In this document: piece by piece, positions 6,986 to 12,123 of the stretch
How positions within the stretch are numbered: position 1 is the first letter of the stretch
How the letters are laid out: each line of letters begins with the position of its first letter
NCBI GenBank assembly: GCA_001873585.1
Contig: MNZL01000119.1
Coordinates: 1 to 12,123, forward strand
DNA from: Rhodobacterales bacterium CG2_30_65_12
Lineage (GTDB): Bacteria; Pseudomonadota; Alphaproteobacteria; Rhodobacterales; Rhodobacteraceae
DNA: 12,123 nucleotides
Direction of reading: 5' to 3'
The notes under the pieces: generated by a model
Database searches by the model: none
Told to the model about the DNA's origin: nothing
What the model saw: the letters and a program-made list of their open reading frames with translations, nothing else
Made by a program: the position numbers and the translations under genes

Positions 6986-7006
6986 CGGGTGCGCTCAATC
7001 GAGCGT
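6968..7006. terminator. Tandem hairpins at the opp/exporter convergent junction, possible bidirectional terminator
   Basis: Two inverted repeats sit over the facing stop codons. The first pairs 6968-6977 with 6981-6990 around the loop TGC; its core is GTCACC-TGC-GGTGAC, extended by G-U and G-C pairs. The second pairs 6992-6996 with 7001-7005 (CGCTC-AATC-GAGCG). Neither is followed by a T-run on either strand, so intrinsic termination is doubtful. They may instead act as 3'-end stabilisers. Confidence 0.3.
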
Positions 7007-8128
7007 CTGGCGGTAGCGCAGGAGCGAGATCGCGGTGATCACGAGGCCAATCAGCACGATAGCGCGCAGGTCGCCGGTGATATCGGCCATTCCGCCACCT
7101 TTCAGCATCACCTTGCGCACGATGCGCAGAAAATGCGTGGCCGGAATCGCTGTGCCGATGGTCTGCGCCCAGCCGGGCATGCCGGCGAAGGGAAACATGA
7201 AGCCCGAGAGCAGGATCGTCGGCAGAATCAGCATGAAGCTTGCCTGCATCGCCTGCATCTGGGTGTGCACGAGGGTGGAGATCAGGAAGCCGAGCGCGAG
7301 ATTGACCACGATATAAACGTTGAATCCAACGAAGAACGCGAGCCCCGAGCCGGTGAACGGCACGTCGAACATCAATTGCGCGGCAACGAGAAACACCGCC
7401 GTCTGCACATAGCCGACAAAGACGTAAGGCAGGATTTTGCCCAGCATCACCTCGAGCGGTCGCACGGGTGTGGCGATCAGGGTTTCCATCGTGCCGCGCT
7501 CGGTTTCGCGCACTATGGCGACGGCGGTGATCAGCACCATCGTCATGGCGAGGATCACCGCGAGCAGGCCCGGCACGATGTTGACGGCGGTTTCGCCTTC
7601 GGGGTTGAATTGCTTGTGCAACACCACCGAAAACGGCGCGGGCCGCGCCGCCACTGCGGCAAGCGGGCCGGTGAGCGTCTGCCGGATCGCGGTATCGAGG
7701 ATGCCATTCAGCGCGCCCATGGCAGCCCCCACCGCCGTCGGATCGGAGGCGTCGGCCGAGATCAGGATTTCGGGCGAGAGCCCTCGGATGATGTCGCGCT
7801 CGAAATCGGGCGGGATCACCACGACAAAATTGGCCGTGCCTTCGCGCAGCGCCGCATCGCCCGCCTCGGCACCGGTGACGACGCCGACGAAATCGAAGTA
7901 ATCGGAGGTTTCCATGCCCGAGAGCACCGCGCGCGCCACCGGGCTCTCGTCGGCCATTTCCACCAGCGTGGGCAAGTTGTGCGGATCGGCGTTGATGGCG
8001 AAGCCGAAGATCACCAGTTGCAGGATCGGGATGCCGATCATCATCCCGAAGGTGAGGTGGTCGCGCCGCATCTGCACGAATTCCTTGAACAACACGGCGG
8101 CGAAGCGGGAGAGGGAAAACAGGCTCAT
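6995..8128 (-). CDS. ABC-2 type exporter permease (YhhJ/YbhS-like)
   Basis: Membrane subunit of a drug- or lipid-type exporter in the ABC-2 family. The 377 residues match the usual layout. A short cytoplasmic start with FKEFVQMRRDHLTF is followed by membrane helix 1 at about 25-45. A periplasmic domain of roughly 140 residues comes next, then five helices from about 184 to the C-terminus (184-206, 232-252, 263-285, 296-317, 355-371). The cytoplasmic motif RETERGTMETLIATPVRP (207-224) and LLSGFMFPFAGMP (307-319) are typical of YhhJ/YbhS/YbhR proteins. I use ATG 8128 because it overlaps the ATPase stop by ATGA; an upstream in-frame start would lie deep in that gene. Only one permease gene is present, so a homodimer is inferred. 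The substrate is unknown. Confidence 0.9.
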   Translation of the reverse strand: MSLFSLSRFAAVLFKEFVQMRRDHLTFGMMIGIPILQLVIFGFAINADPHNLPTLVEMADESPVARAVLSGMETSDYFDFVGVVTGAEAGDAALREGTANFVVVIPPDFERDIIRGLSPEILISADASDPTAVGAAMGALNGILDTAIRQTLTGPLAAVAARPAPFSVVLHKQFNPEGETAVNIVPGLLAVILAMTMVLITAVAIVRETERGTMETLIATPVRPLEVMLGKILPYVFVGYVQTAVFLVAAQLMFDVPFTGSGLAFFVGFNVYIVVNLALGFLISTLVHTQMQAMQASFMLILPTILLSGFMFPFAGMPGWAQTIGTAIPATHFLRIVRKVMLKGGGMADITGDLRAIVLIGLVITAISLLRYRQTLD

Positions 8129-9075
8129 TGGGCCGCCGCGCCAGTCTGGCCGAAATTGTCGGCGGAGGTGGTCATCAGGTAGATGAAGGCTTCTTCCAGT
8201 TCGGCATCTTTTTTCACCCAGGTATGTGTGCCATCCTTCTGCGTCCATTCGCAGACCACCGCATCAAGCGCGGCGGCGTCAATTGACGAGACGTGAAGCT
8301 GTGCACCAAAGCGCGCCACCTGCTCGACGCGCGGATCGGCGCGCAGGGCGTCTTCGAGGGCGATGAGCTCGGGGCCGTCAACGCGCCAGGTGGTGAGGCC
8401 GACGCGCGCCGGGATCTCGCGCGCGGGTCCGTCGATCAGCTTTTTGCCATAGGCGATATAGGCGATGTAATCGCACTGCACCGCTTCATCCATGTAATGC
8501 GTCGAGACCAGAACGGTCACGCCCTGCCGTGAGAGCCGGTGGATCTCGTCCCAGAAATCACGCCGGGCTTTCGGGTCGACGCCTGCGGTCGGCTCGTCGA
8601 GAAGCAAGAGTAGCGGTTTGTGCTGCATGCAGGCGGCAAGCGCGAGGCGCTGTTTCCAGCCACCCGAAAGGGTGCCGGCAAGCTGGTTTCCCCGGCCTTC
8701 GAGGCCGAGCGCGCACAGAGTATCGGCCACCACCGCCTTGCGGTTTTTCAGGCCATACATCCGGGCCATGAAATCGAGGTTTTCGCGGATCGTAAGATCG
8801 CCGTAGAGCGAAAACTTCTGGGTCATGTAACCGACGTTTTCCTTGATCGCGCGCGCCTCGGTGCGGATGTCGTGGCCAAGCGTGCGCCCCTCGCCACCAT
8901 CTGGGGTGAGCAAGCCGCACATCATGCGGATCGTCGTGGTCTTGCCCGAGCCATTGGGCCCGAGAAAGCCATAGATCGCCCCCGTCGGCACCTCCATGTC
9001 GACGGAATCGACCACCGTGTTGGCGCCGAACACCTTGGTCAGGCCGCGCACGGAAATGGCGGATTCGGCGCTCAT
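8125..9075 (-). CDS. ABC exporter ATP-binding protein
   Basis: Cytoplasmic ATPase driving the ABC-2 exporter. The 316-residue protein has one nucleotide-binding domain: Walker A GPNGSGKTT (39-47, Lys45), Q-loop Gln86 in MTQKFSLYGDL, signature LSGGW (136-140), Walker B LLLLLDEP with Asp160-Glu161, and His193. The second signature position pattern, SGGWKQR, is that of the CcmA/YbhF branch. The last 90 or so residues form a regulatory tail ending in ELEEAFIYLM, common in this family. E. coli YbhF and RbbA carry two such domains in one chain. This protein has only one, so two copies would pair. The start overlaps the stop of the upstream membrane fusion gene by ATGA, and its own stop overlaps the permease start the same way. 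Confidence 0.92.
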   Translation of the reverse strand: MSAESAISVRGLTKVFGANTVVDSVDMEVPTGAIYGFLGPNGSGKTTTIRMMCGLLTPDGGEGRTLGHDIRTEARAIKENVGYMTQKFSLYGDLTIRENLDFMARMYGLKNRKAVVADTLCALGLEGRGNQLAGTLSGGWKQRLALAACMQHKPLLLLLDEPTAGVDPKARRDFWDEIHRLSRQGVTVLVSTHYMDEAVQCDYIAYIAYGKKLIDGPAREIPARVGLTTWRVDGPELIALEDALRADPRVEQVARFGAQLHVSSIDAAALDAVVCEWTQKDGTHTWVKKDAELEEAFIYLMTTSADNFGQTGAAAQ

Positions 9076-10025
9076 TCGATCCGCTCCAGGGTCACGGGTT
9101 GGCCGGGTAGAAGGCCGGTGCCGGGGGCCAGCCGCGCCTCGGCGCGAAACACCAGCCGGGCGCGCTCGTCGCGCGAATAGATGATCGGTGGGGTATATTG
9201 CGGATCGGCGGCCATGCGGGTGATCTTGGCGGTGAGGCCCGGCGCGCAGCCATCGCAGGACAGCGCGAGCACTTGGCCGACGGCAAAGTCCACCCGCTCG
9301 GCCTCGGGCAGGTAGAATAGCACCTTGAGCGCGTCCGGCGGCAGAATCGAGATCACGGGCGTGCCGGCGGCGGCTACCTCACCGGCCTTGAAATAGACCT
9401 TGTCGATGGTGCCTCGCCCCGGCGCGGTTACGCTCAGATCGTCGAGCTGCGCGGCGGCCAGGTCGGCCTCGGCGCGGGCGGCGGCAAGCGTGGCCTCGGC
9501 GGCGATCACCTGTTCGCCGCGCGCCGGCAGATCCGCCACATCGAGCTGAGCTTCGAGCTGGGCGACGTGGGCATTCGCCTGTCCGAGCGCGGCGCGGTCG
9601 GCATCGACCTTCGCCGGCGTGACGAGCTCGCGGGCAAACAGGGTTTCGGTGCGTGTGAGCGTGGTTTCGGCCAGGTCTCGCGCGGCGCGGGCCTCGGCCA
9701 GGGCGGCGCGGATCACCGCGATCTCGGCGTCGCGCGAGCCGGTTTCGAGGTTGCGCAGGTTGGCTTCGGCCTGGGCCATGCGGGCATTGGCGGCGCGCAA
9801 CGCGGCGCGCTGTTTGGTGGCGTCCATGTCGAACAGGAACTGCCCGGCGACGATGCGATCGCCCTCCGACACGCCGAGATTGCGCAGCCGCCCGGTGACC
9901 GAGGCCGCGACATGAACGAAGTCCGCCTCGACATAGCCGTTGTAAACGGGCGTGGGATCATCGCCGAAGCCGGGCAGGAGGGCGGTGAGCAGGGCGGTGA
10001 TCCACGCGATCAGGGTTTCAATCAT
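9072..10025 (-). CDS. HlyD-family membrane fusion (periplasmic adaptor) protein, YbhG/YhiI-like
   Basis: Adaptor that links the inner-membrane ABC transporter towards the outer membrane. Residues about 3-20 form a single N-terminal membrane helix or uncleaved signal anchor. The first half of a lipoyl-like domain (about 36-70, GYVEADFVHVAASVTGRL) follows, then an Ala/Glu-rich alpha-helical hairpin (70-195), the second lipoyl half (VTAPGRGTIDKVYFKAGE, 199-216) and a beta-barrel region to the C-terminus. The SCDGC motif (256-260) and TPPIIYSRDERARLVF (278-293) are shared, as I recall, with YbhG/YhiI relatives. I start at ATG 10025, which overlaps the tetR stop by 8 bp and has GGAG 7 nt upstream. 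The in-frame ATG at 10055 has no such site. No outer-membrane channel gene is nearby, so a general TolC-like partner is inferred. Confidence 0.9.
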   Translation of the reverse strand: MIETLIAWITALLTALLPGFGDDPTPVYNGYVEADFVHVAASVTGRLRNLGVSEGDRIVAGQFLFDMDATKQRAALRAANARMAQAEANLRNLETGSRDAEIAVIRAALAEARAARDLAETTLTRTETLFARELVTPAKVDADRAALGQANAHVAQLEAQLDVADLPARGEQVIAAEATLAAARAEADLAAAQLDDLSVTAPGRGTIDKVYFKAGEVAAAGTPVISILPPDALKVLFYLPEAERVDFAVGQVLALSCDGCAPGLTAKITRMAADPQYTPPIIYSRDERARLVFRAEARLAPGTGLLPGQPVTLERIE

Positions 10026-10671
10026 GGCAAGGCTCCGGGGCCGGAATGAGGCCATTAATCAGGATGTCGAGGTGGTTTTCGACCAATCGGTCGAGGGCGA
10101 GGCCGTCGGTCGGGTGAACGCCAAAAACCTCCGCCAGCAGCAGGTGGGCGAGGATTGGCCCGATCAGCGAGCGGATGGTGAGCTCGGGGTCGACCGGGCG
10201 CATCTGGCCGCTCTCGATGGCCTGCTCGATCATCCGGGTCGCCGCTGGAAAGACGGTATCGAACACCGCGCGGCGATACATCTCGGCGATCTCGGGGGCG
10301 ACGGCGGCTTCGCGGAGGACGATCCTTGGCACGGCGAAAACCTTGGGGTCGCCCAGTGCCGTGGCGACGATTGTGAGAATCGTGCGCAAGGTGTCGCGGA
10401 TATTGCCGGCGGCAAGGTCGGCGGCGGCGAGAACATGCGCGGCGACGGGGGCGACGGCCCGCTTTACCAGCCCTTCGAGGATCGACTGCTTTGACGGGAA
10501 GTAGAGGTAGACGGCGCCTTTCGAGAGCCCGGCAGCCCGGGCGATCTCGGCTACGCAGGTGTGGGCATAACCCTTCTCGACGAACAGGGTCAGTGCCGCG
10601 TCGAGCAACTCGTCGGGCCGGTCCGCGGCGCGGCGGCGAAACTTGGGGCGGGCTGAGTCGGAAGCGGCCAT
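10018..10671 (-). CDS. TetR/AcrR-family transcriptional repressor
   Basis: Probable local repressor of the exporter operon. The 217-residue protein has a basic N-terminal tail (KFRRR), then the TetR helix-turn-helix at about 20-65. The recognition helix region is LSKGAVYLYFPSKQSI, the most conserved part of the family. The C-terminal ligand-binding and dimerisation domain (66-217) is divergent, as usual, so the inducer cannot be named. It is first in the operon and overlaps the adaptor gene by 8 bp. The start at ATG 10671 is forced: an in-frame TGA lies 4-6 nt upstream (10675-10677) and no Shine-Dalgarno is present. An 18-bp inverted repeat just upstream suggests it represses its own operon. 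CecR (YbiH), the TetR regulator next to E. coli ybhGFSR, is a functional parallel. Confidence 0.93.
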   Translation of the reverse strand: MAASDSARPKFRRRAADRPDELLDAALTLFVEKGYAHTCVAEIARAAGLSKGAVYLYFPSKQSILEGLVKRAVAPVAAHVLAAADLAAGNIRDTLRTILTIVATALGDPKVFAVPRIVLREAAVAPEIAEMYRRAVFDTVFPAATRMIEQAIESGQMRPVDPELTIRSLIGPILAHLLLAEVFGVHPTDGLALDRLVENHLDILINGLIPAPEPCHD

Positions 10672-10677
10672 GTATCA

Positions 10678-10706
10678 AAAATAACTGACTGGTCAGTTAG
10701 TTGCAA
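10678..10706 (-). promoter_or_regulatory. Promoter of the tetR-exporter operon
   Basis: On the minus strand TTGCAA (10706-10701) and TATTTT (10683-10678) are separated by exactly 17 bp, with four of six matches to each sigma-70 hexamer. Allowing the usual 6-7 nt after the -10, transcription would begin at or next to the A of the ATG at 10671, giving a leaderless or nearly leaderless message. The spacer is almost wholly filled by the inverted repeat described separately, a classic arrangement for repression. Confidence 0.6.
10682..10699. promoter_or_regulatory. TetR-family operator, 18-bp inverted repeat
   Basis: TAACTGACTGGTCAGTTA is a perfect inverted repeat with 8-bp arms and a 2-bp centre. 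It begins 11 bp upstream of the tetR start and sits between the -35 and -10. Size, symmetry and position fit autorepression by the adjacent TetR protein. TGAC-N2-GTCA cores are common in TetR/AcrR operators. No second copy was noticed in the window. Confidence 0.75.
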
Positions 10707-11040
10707 TGCCGAACAGGCTTGGCTTTTCGGGCAGCCGCCTCGCCGCGAGAGTGGCTTGGGACGGGCAATATTCCGTTGGCGGCAACTGCCAAACCGGAGA
10801 AATTTCTTTTTTCAGCAACCGGAAAACCGGACTCTTGAATGTTTGGTAAAGCGCAGAAATGTGGAAGAAAAATCCTTCACCAAGGATCCTTTGAAATCTT
10901 TCGTTTTCCGAGCCGGGGCGCGTCGACGGATCACCGCGCCGCTCCACGCCGTGCAATGCCCGCCCGGCACCTCGCAACGTCAGGGGCCTTTTCTCCCCGT
11001 GCCGCTCGTGCCACTCTGTCGGTGCACAAGGGGAGAGACC
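10700..11040. other. Intergenic region and leader upstream of the haloacid dehalogenase gene
   Basis: I see no credible gene in these 341 bp. Contents: TTGGC-N7-GCCAA (10776-10792), an inverted repeat with the spacing of a LysR-type site; a visibly AT-richer patch (about 10798-10915); the hairpin ATCCTT-CACC-AAGGAT (10872-10887) overlapping the palindrome AAGGATCCTT (10882-10891); and a pyrimidine tract TTCTCCCC (10991-10998) complementary to the downstream Shine-Dalgarno. A TTGAAT at 10835-10840 could be a -35 but has no convincing -10. An open frame that could extend the downstream gene to 10756 runs through here, but its composition and the good internal start argue against it. Confidence 0.5.
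10990..11038 (+). promoter_or_regulatory. Possible Shine-Dalgarno-masking hairpin in the dehalogenase leader
   Basis: TTTCTCCCC-side bases 10990-10998 can pair with 11030-11038, which contain the ribosome binding site GGGGAGAG. The result is nine pairs including one G-U, closing a 31-nt loop. A competing GGGG (10983-10986) could pair with the same CCCC (10995-10998) and free the ribosome site. This suggests translational control, but G/C-rich leaders form such pairs easily and no folding energy was calculated. Confidence 0.35.
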
Positions 11041-11727
11041 ATGCCGATCAAAGCCTGCATCTTCGACGCCTACGGCACCCTGTTTGATGTGTCGGCCGCC
11101 GCGCGCGAAGCCGCTGCTGCACCGGAAAACGAAATGATTGCAGAGAACTGGGAGCGCCTCGCCTTCGACTGGAGGCGCAAGCAACTCGAGTATTCGTGGT
11201 TGCGGGCGATCACCGGGGCGCACCGCGATTTCTGGCGCGTCACCCAGGACGGGCTCGATTGGGCGCTCGATGCCCAGGGCCTGCGCGATCCCGATCTGCG
11301 CGAACGCCTCCTCGCCCTCTACTGGCGGCTTTCGCCCTACCCGGAAGTGCCGGAGGTGCTTGCCCGGCTGCAACGCTCCGGCATCGCCACCGCGATCCTC
11401 TCCAACGGCTCGCCCGACATGCTCGACGCCGCCGTGCGCTCGGCAGGAATCGAGGCGCTGCTCGACGATGTGCTCTCGGTCGAGCGTGTGGGTATCTTCA
11501 AGCCTGCGCGCGAGGTCTACAGCCTTGCTACCACGCGCTTCGGCTGTGCCCCCGGCGAGGTGCTGTTTGTTTCGTCCAATGGCTGGGATATCGACGGCGC
11601 GGGGGGCTTTGGCTTTTTCACCGCTTGGGTGAACCGCACAGGTGAGCCGCAAGACAGGCTCGACCACCCGCCGCACGAGGAGCTGCGCGATCTCGCCCTG
11701 ATCCCCGACATCGCGGCGGCAATATGA
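11041..11727 (+). CDS. Haloacid dehalogenase, type II ((S)-2-haloacid dehalogenase-like)
   Basis: Cytoplasmic HAD-superfamily hydrolase. The family hydrolyses (S)-2-haloacids to (R)-2-hydroxyacids through an aspartyl-ester intermediate. The 228 residues carry motif I FDAYGTLFDV with nucleophile Asp9 and Thr13, then WRRKQLEYSWLR (44-55) with the halide-binding Arg at 45. LSNGSP follows with Ser121, then FKPAREVY with Lys154 and Tyr160, and FVSSNGWDIDGA with Ser178, Asn180 and Asp183. Every residue known to matter in L-DEX YL and DhlB has a counterpart, which is stronger evidence than for a generic HAD phosphatase. The real substrate in this organism is still unproven. The start is set by GGGGAGAG (11030-11037), 3 nt upstream. 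Upstream in-frame starts as far as 10756 are unlikely. It overlaps the following hydrolase gene by ATGA. Confidence 0.9.
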   Translation: MPIKACIFDAYGTLFDVSAAAREAAAAPENEMIAENWERLAFDWRRKQLEYSWLRAITGAHRDFWRVTQDGLDWALDAQGLRDPDLRERLLALYWRLSPYPEVPEVLARLQRSGIATAILSNGSPDMLDAAVRSAGIEALLDDVLSVERVGIFKPAREVYSLATTRFGCAPGEVLFVSSNGWDIDGAGGFGFFTAWVNRTGEPQDRLDHPPHEELRDLALIPDIAAAI

Positions 11728-12123
11728 TCCACCAGTATTACGCCTCTGAAGACGGGATTCGGCTGGCCTACCTCGACGAAGGCAAGGGCCTTCCGGTGAT
11801 CGCGCTGGCCGGCCTCACCCGCCACGGCGGGGATTTCGATTTCGTCGCGCCGCATCTCGATGGCGTCCGCCTGATCCGGCCCGATTATCGTGGCAGGGGT
11901 GCCTCAGAATGGGCCGATCCGGCCAGCTACACCCTTGAGCAGGAGGCGCGAGACGTGCTCGCGCTGATGGACCATCTTGGCCTTGAGCAAGCCGCCTTTC
12001 TTGGCACCTCTCGCGGCGGGCTGATTTCAATGCTCCTGGCCGCCACCGCGCATGCGCGGATGCTTGGCGTCTGCCTCAACGATATCGGCCCGGTGATCGA
12101 GCCTGCGGGGCTCGCCGGGATCG
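11724..12123 (+). CDS. Alpha/beta hydrolase, N-terminal part (cut by window edge)
   Basis: The first 133 residues of an alpha/beta-hydrolase-fold enzyme; the rest lies beyond the right edge. Visible landmarks are the oxyanion-hole region ALAGLTRHGGDFDFVAPHL (27-45), the conserved RPDYRGRGASEW (52-63) and the nucleophile elbow GTSRGG with Ser96. The catalytic acid and histidine are outside the window. The HG-type motif is replaced by AGLTRHG, a variant common among esterase and lactonase-like members. The ATG overlaps the dehalogenase stop by ATGA, there is no separate Shine-Dalgarno, and translation is probably coupled. Ester or lactone hydrolase is the safest reading. A serine nucleophile argues against a haloalkane or fluoroacetate dehalogenase, which use aspartate here. 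Confidence 0.85.
   Translation, partial: MIHQYYASEDGIRLAYLDEGKGLPVIALAGLTRHGGDFDFVAPHLDGVRLIRPDYRGRGASEWADPASYTLEQEARDVLALMDHLGLEQAAFLGTSRGGLISMLLAATAHARMLGVCLNDIGPVIEPAGLAGI

Noticed and set aside
8129..8248. N-terminal extension of the ABC-2 permease to 8248
   Set aside because: The extra 40 residues lie inside the ATPase gene, are Arg/His-rich and non-hydrophobic, and the 8128 start forms the ATGA overlap seen at the neighbouring junction.
10807..10830. T-run followed by CCGG-AAAA-CCGG as an intrinsic terminator
   Set aside because: The arms are only 4 bp, and the T-run precedes the hairpin on the plus strand. On the minus strand it would read as an A-run after the hairpin, which is not a terminator.
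10756..11040. N-terminal extension of the haloacid dehalogenase by 95 codons
   Set aside because: The family starts a few residues before the DAYGT motif, and 11041 has a strong ribosome site; the extension is low-complexity and unlike any known domain.

Overview
The window reads as chromosomal DNA of a GC-rich alphaproteobacterium. Rhodobacteraceae (Roseobacter/Paracoccus relatives) is my best guess, from codon use, the long-form deoC followed at once by an aldehyde dehydrogenase, and the type II haloacid dehalogenase overlapping an alpha/beta hydrolase. The placement comes from family knowledge, not from a search. I see no rRNA, tRNA, CRISPR array, insertion sequence or phage gene.

Layout, left to right. 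(1) Minus strand, 1-1127: deoC and the first 40 codons of an aldehyde dehydrogenase, a deoxyribose-phosphate catabolic pair. (2) A 326-bp divergent intergenic region, 1128-1453, with a candidate opp promoter, a perfect DnaA-box 9-mer inside it, and a small palindrome on the deoC side. (3) Plus strand, 1454-6985: a complete five-gene oligopeptide ABC importer, oppA-oppB-oppC-oppD-oppF. A strong 13-bp stem-loop separates the binding-protein gene from the membrane and ATPase genes. (4) Minus strand, 6995-10671, converging on opp with only 9 bp between stop codons: a tightly overlapping operon tetR - hlyD-type membrane fusion protein - ABC ATPase - ABC-2 permease. It is a reduced relative of the YbhGFSR/YhiI-RbbA-YhhJ type of exporter. 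Its promoter carries an 18-bp inverted repeat exactly in the -35/-10 spacer, and the regulator mRNA looks leaderless. (5) A 369-bp divergent intergenic region, 10672-11040, with an AT-richer patch and a leader that could pair with the next Shine-Dalgarno. (6) Plus strand, 11041 to the end: a type II (S)-2-haloacid dehalogenase-like hydrolase overlapping, by ATGA, an alpha/beta hydrolase cut off by the window edge.

How the genes work together. OppA captures peptides in the periplasm, OppB/OppC form the channel and OppD/OppF hydrolyse ATP. DeoC splits deoxyribose-5-phosphate to glyceraldehyde-3-phosphate and acetaldehyde, and the aldehyde dehydrogenase probably oxidises the acetaldehyde. The exporter operon should be switched on when its TetR repressor meets an unknown, probably toxic or amphipathic, ligand. 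The dehalogenase/hydrolase pair probably acts on small organic acids or esters of unknown identity.

I did not find a convincing undescribed system. The observations most worth checking are regulatory: the DnaA box in the opp promoter, the operator-in-spacer leaderless tetR promoter, the oppA-oppB stem-loop, and the possible Shine-Dalgarno-masking leader of the dehalogenase gene.
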